A model generated the notes under the pieces. The model was not told where the DNA came from. It searched no databases and saw only the letters and a list, made by a program, of their open reading frames with translations. This document shows, piece by piece, positions 21,101-34,139 of a stretch of DNA of 64,000 nucleotides. The position numbers and the translations under genes are program-made. The first letter of the stretch is position 1, and each line of letters opens with the position of its first letter. The stretch comes from Apricaphanius iberus. Lineage: Eukaryota; Chordata; Actinopteri; Cyprinodontiformes; Aphaniidae. Location of the stretch: contig JAPXFQ010001301.1 in assembly GCA_028564705.1 (NCBI GenBank), forward strand, positions 1 to 64,000, given 5' to 3'.

Positions 21101-24100
21101 AACGTTAGGACAAACTAGCAAGTAGAAAAGAAAAAATAAGCAATGAAGTTAGAGTACTAGGGCCAAAGTATGACTGCAGAAACCTTCTGAAATTCCACCC
21201 AAAAATCAACGGTTATTAAAAAGTAACTTTATTTTCACTCACCTTTGATGAGTTCTAAACATGTTCACTTAGGTAAGTAATATGGACAATAACTTCAAAA
21301 ACATTAATTAGTTAACTTTTAGACTTTTTATTCTATGAAGTGTTATATGAGATGAGACACAAACGTTTCTACATTAGTTTTGCATTTCACTGTAAATGGC
21401 TCTTTCGTTGAGGGTGGAAGAGTCAGTGACTTGATCCAACACAGTGATTTTTTTTTGCCTTTTGTTTTCTATCAAAGTGAATGTTGGGTCCGGCCCATGG
21501 GAGGGGCAACATGACATTTCCACTGCGGCTACTAAACAGGTCAGCCAAGGGAACCATGGAGTCCAAAGCAGTGGGAGGGAGACACTTTGAACCAAAACCG
21601 TGTAACTGAATCTAAACCAGTGGTTAAACCCATTCAGCAGTGCAGGAATGGGAGAGTCCTAACAAAACAATGCAATTCATAGGCTAACACAGTCACCATA
21701 GAATGAATAAGGAGGGACTTTAATCAGGCAGAAAGACTCAGTCACCCTGACAGCCAGTCAGTCAGTCAATCAATCAGTCAGTCAGACCATAGAGACCATT
21801 TCTTTAATATGAGAATCTCTGATATTCTAACCTACATCTAATTCTCTGTAGTAAATTAAGATAGTGCTGGGCTGGACTATGATTTTTCTTCTTAAAGAGT
21901 TTATGGTAAAATAAAAATCTAAAGGCGTTTCAGTTGGCAGCAACAAAGGGATGCGATAAAGTGAAAGGGAATGGAGAATGGGGACCCTGGAGTCAGTCTG
22001 CCCTCGGCCTGACCCGCAGCTTTCATGCAGCTTGAACACATCAGAAATCCTATTGTGGGTGGTGATTAATTGAGAGTGATAACTTACCATGAACATAGAT
22101 TGTTATAGGCTTTAATGTGGTAGGCCTGGCTTTTTAAACGCTGCTTTCATGTACTTTGTAGTCCAGCATATGGGCCCAGACGTATTCACTGACAAAAGGC
22201 AAATGCAAATTTATCACGCTTGTACATCCTGCTAACAACATGTTCACTCTCTTTTTATTCAAACCCAGACTTCCTTTTGGTCTTATACATTTTTGTTTAA
22301 AATCTCAGACAAAAATGTTGTTTGTTTGTTTTTTTTCTTCAAAGTAAGCAACTTATTTCAAACAAACTATAGTGGCAACAACTATTTTCCAAATTGATAA
22401 TTTTGAGTAAAGGCAATATTTTGTTCATTCTATAAGACTGACAATATAGCATTAACATAATCTTATAACATACAATCTTTCGAATCCGAACCAACAGCAG
22501 ATATGCACCAGATGTGTTATTTCACAAGTTAACGATGAGTTAGTTAAAAACAACCTTTTCTTCTAATTCAAACTTAAAAAATACATCTCTCATATGTAAA
22601 TAATAATGCTGTGTAAGGTGATGACAGCACTTCCCAGCTAATGAAGTCCCCCTCACACAACATTAGTGGACCCTGAAAAAGCAGTATTTTTGTCTGTGGA
22701 TCTGGTGGAATGTATGAAAACTAAACATAATTTCTACAGGAAGCAGGAATTTTGCCAAATTCAGCTCTGAACCATTTAAAGAGTCAATACTGTTTTTGCA
22801 ACATGTACCTTATTTCTAGCATGCATTATGCTCATTTTGTCACCCAGACAAATTTGGGTTGACTTGGAGTCCCTCTGGAGATGTTCATATCCATTCCTGG
22901 TCAGCGTATGTACATATAATGGGATTTTCTGGTGCACACAAAGTGCAGCTTCTAAAAAGGCCAATAACTGCCAAAAAATCCTGTTTTGTTATGAATTGTT
23001 AGTTTTATTCGTGTGAGTTTGGAGTGTCTTGGAGGAGCTGCATTGTTGTCTGCAGGGGTATTTTACAGGCTTTTAATCCAACTACACTAATGCGGCATCC
23101 TGGCTGTAATCTTAAAAAGGCTTTTTGTCTGTGCTTGATGTCAGTCGGTTAGGTAGAACTTGCTGCTGCAAACATACTATGTTTTGCGTGTTTCCAAACA
23201 GCACAAACAAAATGACCAGGTAGATTAAATTCTGCTTCTACAGGCTGCCTTTCAGCAACTTGCTCAGACTACAGCTGTAATGATGGACAGCTACGATGTC
23301 ACTGAAATCGCAGTTTTTTGTATGTTGGAATTGGTCGGATTAAAAGTCCGTAAAACACCTCGGATGACAACAAAGCACCTCTCAGACGCTCCAAACTCAC
23401 AGGGGAATAGTGCTAGTGATTCATAAGAAAACTCTGGTGAAATGAATGAGTTTTATGGCAGACAATACTTTATTTAGAGGCTGCACTTTGGCTGACCAAT
23501 AAACTCCCATTATGGATATACGCTGATTGTAAATTGATCTGAACATCTCCCTAAAGACTCCAATTGGCTCCAAACCTGTCTGGGTGAGTAAATTAATGGA
23601 ATGGATGCTACAAATAAGGTCCAGGTTGCAAAACAATACTTCCCCTTTAAGTCAGCATGCTAGATTTCCCTTTTCAGCTTTGGTCCTGTTTTCTACTAAG
23701 TCCACATATGATGGTAAATACATGAGAAAATTCTTGGCAGTGCATCTTTTTTATCATGTACTTTTCAACTTTTCATCACTGGTTGCATAAAAAGATAATT
23801 TATGTTCATTTATAATATTTCCCCATTTTCATTCTTTTACAAGCTTTGTGTTTTAGTTGCAGTAATAAATAAGTAGAAATGAGCAAAACCTTTACTAGCA
23901 TACTGCTGCTGAGATTTGTCTTGTTTGTTATAACCTTGTTTGTTGAATACCTCCAATGAACAGAGGAAAGCATGATGTCTTGGCCTGGGTTTACACAGGT
24001 GTAAAAGAGGTTGTTATCTGGACGTAGGTGTCATGGGACTTCATTGTCTGGTCAGTAGGGCTGGGTATAGCAACCGCAATGCTGGGGAGAGCAGGTTACC

Positions 24101-24479
24101 TATGACTAAAAGGGGGATAGTAACTGTTGGAGTCAGCCCCAAGTGCCACTTATAGAGTTTTATTAGGCACTGAACAGCAGCTTGTTTTTCCAAGTATGAA
24201 CATGCTTCCCGTCTTGACCTCGGCACCATATACACAGTGTAACAGAATCTAGGACTCTCTGACCCTGGTCCTCAGGTCCCAATGTATGACTCTGCTATAG
24301 TTGCCGTAATTCAGATAATTAGATTACCTTCTCAGCATGACATCGAATGCATAAAATTGTCAGGTGTAAAGCAGCAGGGAACTGAGGGATCCTGAGGACT
24401 AAGGTTGTGGTCCTCTGCTTTAGTTAACAAGCACAATGTTTAGTGAGCGTAGATTAGGGTTGCCTTTATAAAGTACCAA
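21101..24479. other. No gene recognised
   Basis: About 3.4 kb without a supported gene or recognised element. A GTCA/ATCA-rich simple stretch lies near 21755-21785. All open frames are short and lack motifs. Confidence 0.55.
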
Positions 24480-24495
24480 ACCTTCAACCACCTAT

Positions 24496-24615
24496 CCATC
24501 CATCCATTTTCTGAACCGCTTGTTCCTCAAGGGGTCGCGGGGGTGCTGGTGCCTATCTCCAGCTGTCAACGGGCGAGAGGCGGGGTACACCCTGGACAGG
24601 TCGCCAGTCCATCAC
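24496..24615 (-). mobile_element. 5'-truncated SINE with target duplication
   Basis: The 3' part of the ATGG-tail SINE, starting on the plus strand as CCATCCATCCATTTTCTGAACC. It is flanked by 16-bp duplications (24480-24495 and 24616-24631) that differ at two bases. Truncation of the 5' part before insertion points to incomplete reverse transcription. Confidence 0.85.
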
Positions 24616-24631
24616 ACCTTTGACCACCTAT

Positions 24632-25790
24632 TAAACACACTTTTCTTTAGGACCACATTTCTGTATTGATTTTTTTTATTTATTGGTCTAATTTCATATT
24701 CTAAACATAAATGTAATGTTTTCATTAGCCGTAAGCAAAACATTACCATACTTTATCAAACTAAAGGCTTGAAAACATTGGTCTTTGTGGAATTGATCTA
24801 CTAATCGGAGAAATAAATAAACTTTTCAATAATCACATTTTTTGAATATGACCAATTCTTTAATCAACACATTAATTAGTTTTTCCTTGAAGAGAAGGTA
24901 AACCTGTTGTTTAGCAGAAATAGGGCTTATTTCAAGTGATCATTATTGCAAACCTTAAAATTATGATTTCTTAAGAACTGTTTATAATAAATGCACAATC
25001 AACTGGGGCTAAAATTAACTCATTTAAAAAAATTGTTTTGATCCACATTTTCTTTCACATCCATTTAGTTCTTATGATGTCATTGACCCACTTGTTTGGA
25101 TTTATTCCCACAGGCTGACAAACTGTCAGCAGAAAACTGACAATTTGTCTCAACAGCATAGAATAAAATGTATGAAGTCACACATACTGATGTGCTTTTA
25201 TCATGCGATTTGTTGCAGCTTTGAAAGCATGATTAGTTACTGAGCTATCAGTACATGTGTAAAAGAGCCAAAGCTCTGATTATCACCTAGGATTTAATTG
25301 TTGACACATTTCTAACAATGATGGCATTTATAATCTGTTTAGATCGGTAGGCTATCCAAGAGCTAAATCTGTTTGAGCTTCTGTATTGAACCAGGAGCTG
25401 GCATGGGGGAGTGGGATCTGTGTGTAAACTTAGCTTATTTAGGCAAGGAGAGCAATAATCGGGAAGTCAATAACAAGTCTGCAGATTGTTGCAGTCAACT
25501 CAGCTGTGTAGGTCAGTGGAAGTTTCTGCCTCCGCAGGAGCTTCTGGGATTCCCTCCAGGAGTTTACTCTGTAATGTTTGCTTCCCTTCCTAATCACCCC
25601 TCCAATGAAAACACCAACAAGGACTAATGGAGAGTAAACAAACCTTTTTAACCTATTTGCCATTTGGACTTTTTTAAAGATCAATTTGTTATGTCAGTTT
25701 TGATTTATAAGCTTCAGACTAAACACTTCTCTATGTGTTGGGAAAAAAAAGTCAAATTACTGCTGATCTATCATTAGATTTGATTCAGCT
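24632..25790. other. No gene recognised
   Basis: AT-rich sequence. One 84-codon frame (25373-25627) has no motif or repeat support. Confidence 0.5.
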
Positions 25791-25794
25791 CACT

Positions 25795-26470
25795 TCATCT
25801 TATTTATGTAGTGGCGATTCAAAACAGACGTCATCTCAATGTCCTTTAAGATGTCAGTGCAATTCAATCATACATACATTCCAATCAGTTTAAAAGTTTT
25901 CTATCAGACCAGATTGAATCGAGTCACTGTTTCAGCCCCATAATACAGACTCCAACCACCGGAATCCCTTATATTGAGCAAGCATGTAGTGAAAAACTCC
26001 CCTTTAACTGTAAGAAACATCAAGCAGAACCTGGCTCAAAGCGGCCATCTGCCACGACCATCTGGGGGTTTAGAGGACAGAGCAAAGACACAGAAAAATC
26101 AAAAAGAACTGATGTAAGAGTACTTTCCATGTTAAAGAAAGTAAAAGGTGGATAACAGGACATGGAGGACATTCAGTTACTGAGAGTATCATCTGAGTTG
26201 ATGTACCCCATTCATCAGGGCCTTGCAGTTAAACCAGATACCAGACCAGGTGTAGCTTCAATGGAGAGAAAAACACTAAAAAAAAAAAAACAAAATTAAT
26301 AGTCAAAATAACTGCAAAAAAACCCAACTGGAGAGTAGTAGAAGAGAATAGTAGCAGAGTAAAGAAAAAAAGTGGTTAGTCTGTCCTCCAACAGTCTAAA
26401 CCTGTAGCTGCTATAGACATAGCTCAGGATAACGAAAGCCACTCTAACTGTAAGCTTTATCAATAACTTT
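25795..26470 (-). repeat. Dispersed retroposon copy B (AATTG-tail family)
   Basis: Same ordered blocks as copies A and C: GAGCAAGCATGTAGTG, AGCAGAACCTGGCTCA, GCGGCCATCTGCCACGACCA, TGGAGAGTAGTAGAAGAG. It lies directly beside copy C, in the same orientation. Confidence 0.65.
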
Positions 26471-26475
26471 ATAAT

Positions 26476-27070
26476 TTCAATTCAATTCAATTCAGTTTAT
26501 TTATATAGCGCCGTTTCACAACAGATGTCATCTCAAGACACTTTACAAGAACAGTTATTACAATACAATGTTAAATGTAAAAATTAGAGAACCACAGAAG
26601 ATTGCGTCGTGTAATTCTCAGCAACCCCTCACACTGAGCAAGCACGAAGTGACAGTGGAAAGGAAAAACTCCCTTTTAACAGGAAGAAACCTCCGGCAGA
26701 ACCAGGCTCAGCACAAGCGGTCATCTGCCGAGACCGTCTGTGGTTTGGAGAATACAGAACAGAGATGCAGAACAGAGTCACAGAAAGAGCAACAGAACCG
26801 ATGCATAAGTTTGTTGAAGGACGTGAAGAACTTTCCGTCACTGCAATGCCATCTTAGTCAGGGTCGTCAAGCAGGGCGGGTCAGGAGCACCTACTGTAGG
26901 AAGAGACTAAGAGAAAGCAGGTTAGCGCTTGAACTGACAGCACATCATGCAGTTGGGGAGAAGTAGGAGAGAAAGTAGGAACTGTCTCTAATAATGTCCT
27001 CCAACAGCCTAAAGCAGCATAGCTACTAACATTAACCTGTCTCCTAGCTACTAGGAGACTTAGCTACTAA
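26476..27070 (-). repeat. Dispersed retroposon copy C with 3' tail
   Basis: The plus strand opens with ATTCAATTCAATTCAG followed by TTTATTTATATAGCGCC, which on the minus strand is the 3' end ...GGCGCTATATAAATAAACTGAATTG. This looks like an L2-type LINE terminus, so the element is probably a non-autonomous retroposon using that machinery. The body shares the AAACCTCCGGCAGAACCAGG and GGTCATCTGCCGAGACC blocks. A 132-codon frame crosses it but is not conserved in copies A and B. Confidence 0.7.
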
Positions 27071-27074
27071 CACT

Positions 27075-28615
27075 TTCTACCTGGCTTACATTAACCTATA
27101 TCTACCTAGCTACTCTACCTCTTTCCTTTCAGAAGCGGGAATAATTTTATTTCCTCATTCATAAATAAAATCTGGATTTTTTTTTATCATTTACACTGAT
27201 ACTTTGACATTCAACCAAGCTATTGGATTGATTTTTGTCAACTCGCAACATTCTGATGAAATTATTTTCATTGTACGGCAACAAGCAATATCTATTTTTT
27301 CCAAACATTCGTTATACATTTTAGGAAATTAATGAATGTCTTTGTCCTAATAAATGATCACAGAGGTCTATTTCTACATCAAACATGTGAAAGAGATCAA
27401 TGAGATCCTAAGAGTTACTCTGAATGCAATGATTGATTACTCTGCCTGAAGCTTCATTTGAAATATATGTACTTAGGTGATTCAACAGTTTCTATATTCT
27501 ATCATAATGAAAGAACTATGCAAGCATAAACTGAAAAAAAGACTAATGAGTCCTGAATATTTGTCTGCTAATCAAAAGATCATGTGATGGAATTGAGACA
27601 TTATCCACATCATGTTTAGTCCACACTCTGATTAAAGAGGCGTTGCTTTTACTCCTTTTTAAAACCAGTGTGTGTTTTCTGCTATTCTTAAGCTTCATGT
27701 TGTGAATAGCAGTATTTGTGCTATTTGCGCCTGCCATGGCCTGGCTGACCTAGCTAGTGCTGTCCTTTCTCATGGCCTGTGGTCCTGGCTGGTGAATGGT
27801 CCTGCTGGCCTTTCTTCAGGACTTTTAGCCAATTCTTTGAATGGGGTGTGGTAGCTGATTTAAAGCTTGTGGTCAGAGAACAGAGTAAAGGTCATGGCAG
27901 TAGAGGTTAACCCCGGAACATCCAATTTACTCTGCTTCAATATGTTTGGAGTCATATATGGAGCTATAATGATTGAGGCAGCTTGCCTGGACAGGCAGTG
28001 CACAGCTACACAGATTGGATGCAAGAGCTTTAGTAAAACAATGAGCACTATATAGGACCATTTTAGAAGAACCCTCTGAAAACACTGGCACAATATAGAT
28101 GATACACCGTCTAAATACTAATCTTCATCTTTTAGGTATCTTAAAATAATTTTCAGATTTAATTATCAGAATTAAGGAGGATAGAGACTCTGTGTTAAAT
28201 CCTTTCTGTCCTTAAGAATATAGATATCTTGTCATTGAACAGTTAAACATAATTTTGCTAACATATTGTTCCCCTATAGCTTCCTGATTACACGTTTACT
28301 CCCGGCTGCATTTTCCCCTTGATGGAGCAACATCCTAAATAAATATCTGGTAGTGGGGAATTTTAAAAGCAGGCTGAAAAAAAGAAGAGATATGTGGAGC
28401 TCAGCTCTCATTGAAATATGCCATCTCCTCAGTCTAATAAGCTGTGCCAGTGAGACAGTTTGAACTTCCTCCATTTTGTGTTTGTGGACATTGCATGCCT
28501 ATCTGCATTCAGTACTCAAGAGACTTTACCCTGCAAAATATGTAGAGAAGAAAATCCCATGAACTGATTTTCCATAATCGTCCATAAGGAAAAGCTTCCC
28601 TAGGTAAACTCAGCA
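27075..28615. other. No gene recognised
   Basis: Mostly AT-rich, without supported features. Confidence 0.5.
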
Positions 28616-28619
28616 AGCC

Positions 28620-30085
28620 ACTGTGTTCTTTTATGCTTTGATAATTTGCAGTCTTGTTTCCCTGCTCATCACAGCACTGATACTGCCCTCCTCAAAGCTT
28701 TCAAGGACATCCACATTAGTACAGATTGTGGCAGATCCACACTTCTGGTTCTGTTTGACCTCAGTGCAGCATTTGACACTGTTGATCATACAATATTACT
28801 GGAACAACTGAGGAGCTGGGTCAGACTCTTTGGTACTGCACTTCAATATTGAGTCTTTCCTCAAGAACAGGAAATTATTTGTGTCAATAGGCAATTTCTT
28901 ATCAGAACAAACAGAAATCACATGTAGGGTCCCCCAGGGCTCCATCCTGTGCCCCCTTCTGTTCAATATCTACATGCTCCCACTAACCCAGATTAAAACA
29001 GCCAATAGCATTAGCGGCCATAACTGTGCAAATGACACTCAGCTGTACATTACAATGTCACCAGGTGACTATATACCGATCCAAGCACAAAATACATTCA
29101 TTGAGCAGGTCAATAGCTGGATGCCCCATAACTTTCTCCAGCTGAACAGAAAAAAAATTGAAGTAATTATCTTTGGACCTAAAGAGAAATGATCAAGAAT
29201 TAGCACACAGCTTCAGTTGATACAAGTAGAAACAAGTGATCAGGCGTGTATTCTAGGTGTCAAAATGGACTCAGATCTGAACCTCCAGGGTCACATAAAT
29301 TGACTACTGCAACAGCGTCTTCACAGGTCTACCTAAAAAGTCAATAAGACAGCTGCAGCTGATCCAGAATGCTGCTGTGCATGTCCTCACTAGAACCAGG
29401 AAAGTAGAACACATCACCTCAGTTCTAACAGCCCTTACACTGGCTCCATGTAGCTCAGAGAATAGACTTTAAATACTCTTACTAGTTTATTAATCACTAA
29501 ATAGTTTAGCTCCAAAGTTTTTTTAAGACCTGTTGTCACTGTACCAACCTAGCAGACCACTCAGGTCCTCCAACTCCCACTTTAGTTTACTAAACATCCC
29601 TAGAATTACAACCAAACATGGAGAAGCAGATTTCAGCTTCTATGCCCCACAAATCTGTAACGAACTTTCAGACAACTGCAAAGCTGCTGAATCGTTAGGC
29701 TCCTTTCAAAGTTAAAAACTCTTCTGTTTAAATCTGCTTTTGAGTAATGTTCATAAATTTTCTATTTATGCCTTTCCTAAATTGTTGTCTTTAATCAAAT
29801 GCTAAATGTTTTCTTTTACTGATTCTTGTTTTTTATCTGTTAAGGTGTTTACCAGGTGGAAACATCTTGTAAACGGAGTCTCTTGTTGGCGTTTTTACCA
29901 GTTTTTTCTTATAAAAGAAGCCTTTAGTTCAATTGCGAGACCTGTGCTAAACTATTTTGCTGTTCTACTGAGAAATAATAAACATGTAAGGTTACTGCTA
30001 ACACTTTTTGTTGAATCATGTGAAGCAGCTTGAATTACCTTGTGTTGAAAGTGTGCCATACAAATAAAATTGCCTTGCCTTTTAT
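28620..30085 (+). mobile_element. L2-type LINE, 5'-truncated
   Basis: Begins inside reverse transcriptase and runs to an L2-style 3' end (GCCATACAAATAAAATTGCCTTGCC). The coding part is degenerate, with several stops after 29192. The 3' UTR between about 29750 and 30040 carries sequence that I cannot match to the other L2 copies here. Confidence 0.75.
28646..29192 (+). pseudogene. L2-type reverse transcriptase, broken
   Basis: Two overlapping frames. The first contains HHSTDTALLKAFKDI and [22 protein letters not shown] motif A region. The second contains [21 protein letters not shown], the RT PQGS motif, then a damaged NDTQLYI where YADDTQLYI is usual (Ala-Asp is replaced by Cys-Ala), and [19 protein letters not shown] frame change near 28840 and the damaged catalytic site make it inactive. 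Confidence 0.8.
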
Positions 30086-30269
30086 CTACTTTTATATTGA
30101 TACATGGTCAGTCAGATATCGATTCGGTCCGCAGTAACAATGTGAAAGATTTGATTATGTTATTATGTTGATCATGTTCAGGACATGTCCTTTAATGTTT
30201 TTATTAAACAGGTTCTAAGAACTTTCTTCTTTCACCTACAGCATGTAGTATTGGCAAAATTAGAAGTTT

Positions 30270-30480
30270 CCTGTTCTGACTGGTCCATATGTCACTAACA
30301 GAGCCCTTCACTCAGACTGGAAGTTTACTTGTGGTTCCTACAATTTCCAGAAGTAGAATTTGAGGCAAGCCTTTTAGTTCTCAGACTCCTCTTGTGTGGA
30401 ACCAGCTCCCAGTTTTAGTCTGTGTCTACATTTAAAACCATACTTAAAACCTTCTTTTTTGATAAAGCTTCTACTTAAAA
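30270..30480 (+). repeat. Possible LINE C-terminal remnant
   Basis: A stretch that reads, with stops, as DSSCVEPAPS and then LKPYLKPSFL resembles the conserved C-terminal WNxLP...FKxxLKTxLF block of L2-type ORF2. Weak support only. Confidence 0.3.
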
Positions 30481-30522
30481 ATGTATCTTCTATGTATATG
30501 CGTTGAACTAGTAGCTTTATGA

Positions 30523-30645
30523 CTGTGATGGACTAGCGACCTGTCCAGGGTGTACCCCGCCTCTCGCCCCGCTGACAGCTGGAGATAGGCTCCAGCCCCC
30601 CGTGACCCATTAAGGATTAAGCGGTTAAGAAAATGGATGGATGGA
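30523..30645 (+). mobile_element. 5'-truncated SINE with exact target duplication
   Basis: The 3' part of the ATGG-tail SINE, ending GAAAATGGATGGATGGA. The exact 14-bp repeat TAGTAGCTTTATGA flanks it (30509-30522 and 30646-30659). Confidence 0.9.
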
Positions 30646-30659
30646 TAGTAGCTTTATGA

Positions 30660-31770
30660 GCGTTGCCGGACACTGACCAAGCTTGCAGTCTGAATGCACC
30701 ATTAGAGTGGATGATCCATCCAGATCCTGGGAGCCAACATCTCATGAGAAAATCTACTCATTTTTTCTCACTGGAGGTATGTTGATGTTTAAATGACATA
30801 AAATAACCCACCGGTGTGCAAAGCTAGGTCTATTGCTGGCATAGAACACTAAGAAACATGTGGAATTGAAAGAGACTTGTATGACTATGAATGTGGATGT
30901 GTACCAGAACTTGATAGTTAATAGTTTCTTTATGTACAGGTCAGCCATCTGATGACTCCAGATAGTCCTGCCTACAAATATAGCTTCACAACACTGGTTA
31001 AAGTGCCTAGGCATGTTGATGATCGGTAATAAAAATGTATGAAGGCTTGTATGCCATCGTTGCTTATGCTGTATAAAGGCAGGGCATGATGATCAAATAA
31101 TTGTAGATATCCCCATACTGAACTGGCAGTGGTCATATCTGAGGACTTATTGTTAGGTATTTCAAACAGATCAGGAAGCTAGTTCGGTGGGCTAGCTCTG
31201 AGCTATCTCTGCTTTCTTACATGTTCGTCTTACATGTTTTCTGAATTGATTACACAGATCAGAGGCCTTGGTAACTGTGGGTTTTTTCAACTGGAGAAGA
31301 ACCAGAGTTGGTGCTAGAGCCAGAGTTTAACTGGTTCTTAGCTGCTTCTTTAAAAGAACCAGTTTGCTCTACACTGACATGAAGTGTAGTTGGTGCTGCG
31401 TCTCAGCGTCCTCTAAGCATTGAAGCGCAACTGTATAGGCTGCGCCCACATGTGGATAGGAAAGCAGGAATCCCGAACAGAGACAGATTTTAACAGAGTA
31501 GTTCATCATACCCTTCAAATGCTTTTTTGTGCTTCCTCGTGTTTCTAGCTTATCAAAGATGTTTACAGAACATGTTCTTGCTGCTCCATCAACAGCTGAT
31601 TACAAGGTGCAGAGAGAAGCAACAAGTTTGCAGAGAAAGGTAAACATGCAGCATCACCACATCATGTTGTAGCTATATGCTGTAGCCCTCCTTAGCACTA
31701 ACTATATTTGTGTCCACTTTAACAACGGATCTAGAAACCTAATCCAATTTCCGACAACTATTTATTTTAT
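30660..31770. other. No gene recognised
   Basis: AT-rich DNA with no supported feature. Confidence 0.5.
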
Positions 31771-31781
31771 CAGATGCTGTT

Positions 31782-32350
31782 ATGGCGAGTATCGGAGTGG
31801 AGCTCGCTTCCTTGGCCAGAATCTCAAGGTTTGTTGATAAGAAAGCAATGCTAAACCTGGCAGGTGCTCTAATTGAGACTTATTTTGACTATGCATGCTG
31901 CTCATGGTACAATGGTGTCTTGAAGCACCTGAAATATAGGCGTCAGACTGCTCAAAATAGGGTTATACGGTTTAGGTTGAACCTCCCCATGAGAGCTCAT
32001 CTTGATGCTTCTCATTTTGAGACTACTGGGTGGTTAAAAGTAGAAGACAGGGTCTCTCAGATTCAACTGTGCATGGTACAAAAGATCGTGCATGGGGCTG
32101 TCCCGAAATATTTAATCAATTACTTTAACCGCTGGCACTGAACAAATGGCTTAGAGGCCAACCTTAGTATATATATATATATACACATATATAGATAAAT
32201 ATCCCCCCCCCCAAGGTACCACAATGGAAATAAACCCCAGGGCTTTATTGTGTTATCCCTTTTTTTTTAATCGTTCTTAATGTATTGTGCAAAGTTGTAT
32301 CATATTTTATAACGAAAACGGTCGAATAAAATCAATCAATCCGTCAATCA
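31782..32350 (+). pseudogene. LINE ORF2 C-terminal fragment with ATCA tail
   Basis: A 119-codon frame reads LARISRFVDKKAMLNLAGAL, FDYACCSWYNGV, QTAQNRVIRF and VPKYLINYF. This is the C-terminal domain after reverse transcriptase found in a group of fish LINEs. It is followed by an AT-rich 3' UTR ending in GAATAAAATCAATCAAT, a short tandem tail. RT itself is absent, so this is a 5'-truncated copy. The clade (I/Nimb-like or RTE-like) cannot be settled by eye. Confidence 0.65.
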
Positions 32351-32604
32351 AATCCTCCTCCAGACTGATGAAGGATTTCAAGAGTGATGTGCTGTAAATA
32401 CCTGTCTAGGTGCGTTCACAACGGCCAGCTTGCTGTATAGGTATACTTTGTGTGTAATCTAGTTGCTGCCTGGACGCCCTGGCCGGTGTGAACGCACCTT
32501 TAGGTTTTTAACAACTTCCAGTGTTGACAATCATCATTCTTACCAGCTGAATAAACTATAGCTTTGGTTGCAAAGTATTTTAGTTTTGTCTTGTTGTGGC
32601 AAAA

Positions 32605-32700
32605 TGCACAACAAAGGCCATGGAAGAATTCAATCCCATGACTCCCGGGTGAGAGTCATGCATGTTAACCAGTAAGCCAAAGGAATATCCCTATGATCAA
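32605..32700 (-). repeat. Possible tRNA-like SINE head
   Basis: On the minus strand, GGCTTACTGGTTAACATGC followed by a GGGATTGAATTC block resembles the A and B boxes of a tRNA-derived promoter. No full tRNA fold was verified and no 3' part is recognisable. Confidence 0.3.
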
Positions 32701-32924
32701 GCAGCCAGGGCACATTATCAATCGGAGCCACAGTGAGCCACACTGTCACATTCTGTTTACCACAAACAAATAAACAAATGTATATATATATATTTATAGC
32801 CCTGTGTATAAATTTGTATATAAAGGGAGGTCCATATGCATATGTTTTCTATGCATATAAAAATATATCTGAATCTATATCTCTGAAGGGGGTTGCGCAA
32901 ACCGCATATTTTTCCGTATTTTAA

Positions 32925-34135
32925 CGTTTTTTTTTATGGTAATGGGAAAAAATCTGAAGGGTGTTGTGATTTTGATAGATTTTATGTCCACCTGCTTCAG
33001 AGACGTCAACAACGTTTTCAACTTCACACATCAAGTACATGTAAATGAATTAGTTATAAACAGATTTGAATAAAAGCATAATCTCTGACCTGGGCACCAA
33101 GCTGCACTGTGAGGGAGGAGGTCAAAGCGCAGCTCAGCACTTGCAGCTCATTGATCTGTGATAGCCCGATATGGTTTCACTGCTCACTTTGGATTGAAAA
33201 TTAATTAAGAGGGATGAAAATAATACAACATAATGTCATTATTTTTAAAAATGAGTAAAATAACTGATCAGATTTGTTTGACTACGAAAGTAGGCTATAT
33301 ATGCGAGACAACAAAACATTATAGTGCAATTTGTGGTATGAAGAATAAGTTAATTGTTCAGTAATCTAGAACAGGTGTGCTGAAGCTTTTATATTAATAC
33401 ATTTTCAGCCCAAAAGTTATTGATAAAATGTAACTCGGTATTGGTTATCCACATATGGTCGCCTATGTATTTTCAAGCAGAATGCAAATATTTTGAAATG
33501 GAAATAAAAACACTGTTCACAATATGAAAAGGCTTTATTGTAAAAAAAAAAAAATACATCTATGAAGAAATGTTAAGAAATTATTTTTACTGCTGTGCTA
33601 TATTCCTAATTTTTTTGGAAACTTAAATTAAAACTGATGTCAGTCGCTCCTCTATTTCAGAGTCTTTCTGCAGCTCACTGCAGATTTTCCAGTTAAGCGT
33701 CCCGCCTCTGCACACTTGTGTATGATGAGAAAAGGCAAAACTGAGTTAAAAATAGATCAACTTAATTCATTGTTATAAATAAATTAGATGAAGGCGTAAA
33801 TTACTTCTACTGGACTGGGCATAAGCTGCTGAAGAACTTTAGATTGTCCATCAATTTTGTGAGTCATGACTCCTAATGTTCGTTTTTAAATAACACTACA
33901 ACAGCTGATTTTAGACGGACAAATGAACAGGTACATTACAAACAGTGTCATGTTTAGCAATTTATAGGTGTGCAACACTGCACACACACATTATCTGACA
34001 TGCAGCAGTAGATCTAAAAGAGGAAGAAAATCTCAACTTTATACATGAATAACGCGGTAGGCTGTTGCATATACCAGATCTGTGGCGTTAATTTCCTCCT
34101 CTGTTGATGACTCAGCTGTAGAAACACTGGCTTTG
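32925..34135. other. No gene recognised
   Basis: AT-rich DNA with no supported gene. Confidence 0.5.
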
Positions 34136-34139
34136 TTTG

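Noticed and set aside
26568..26966. 132-codon open frame
   Set aside because: Lies inside a dispersed repeat whose other two copies do not keep the frame open.
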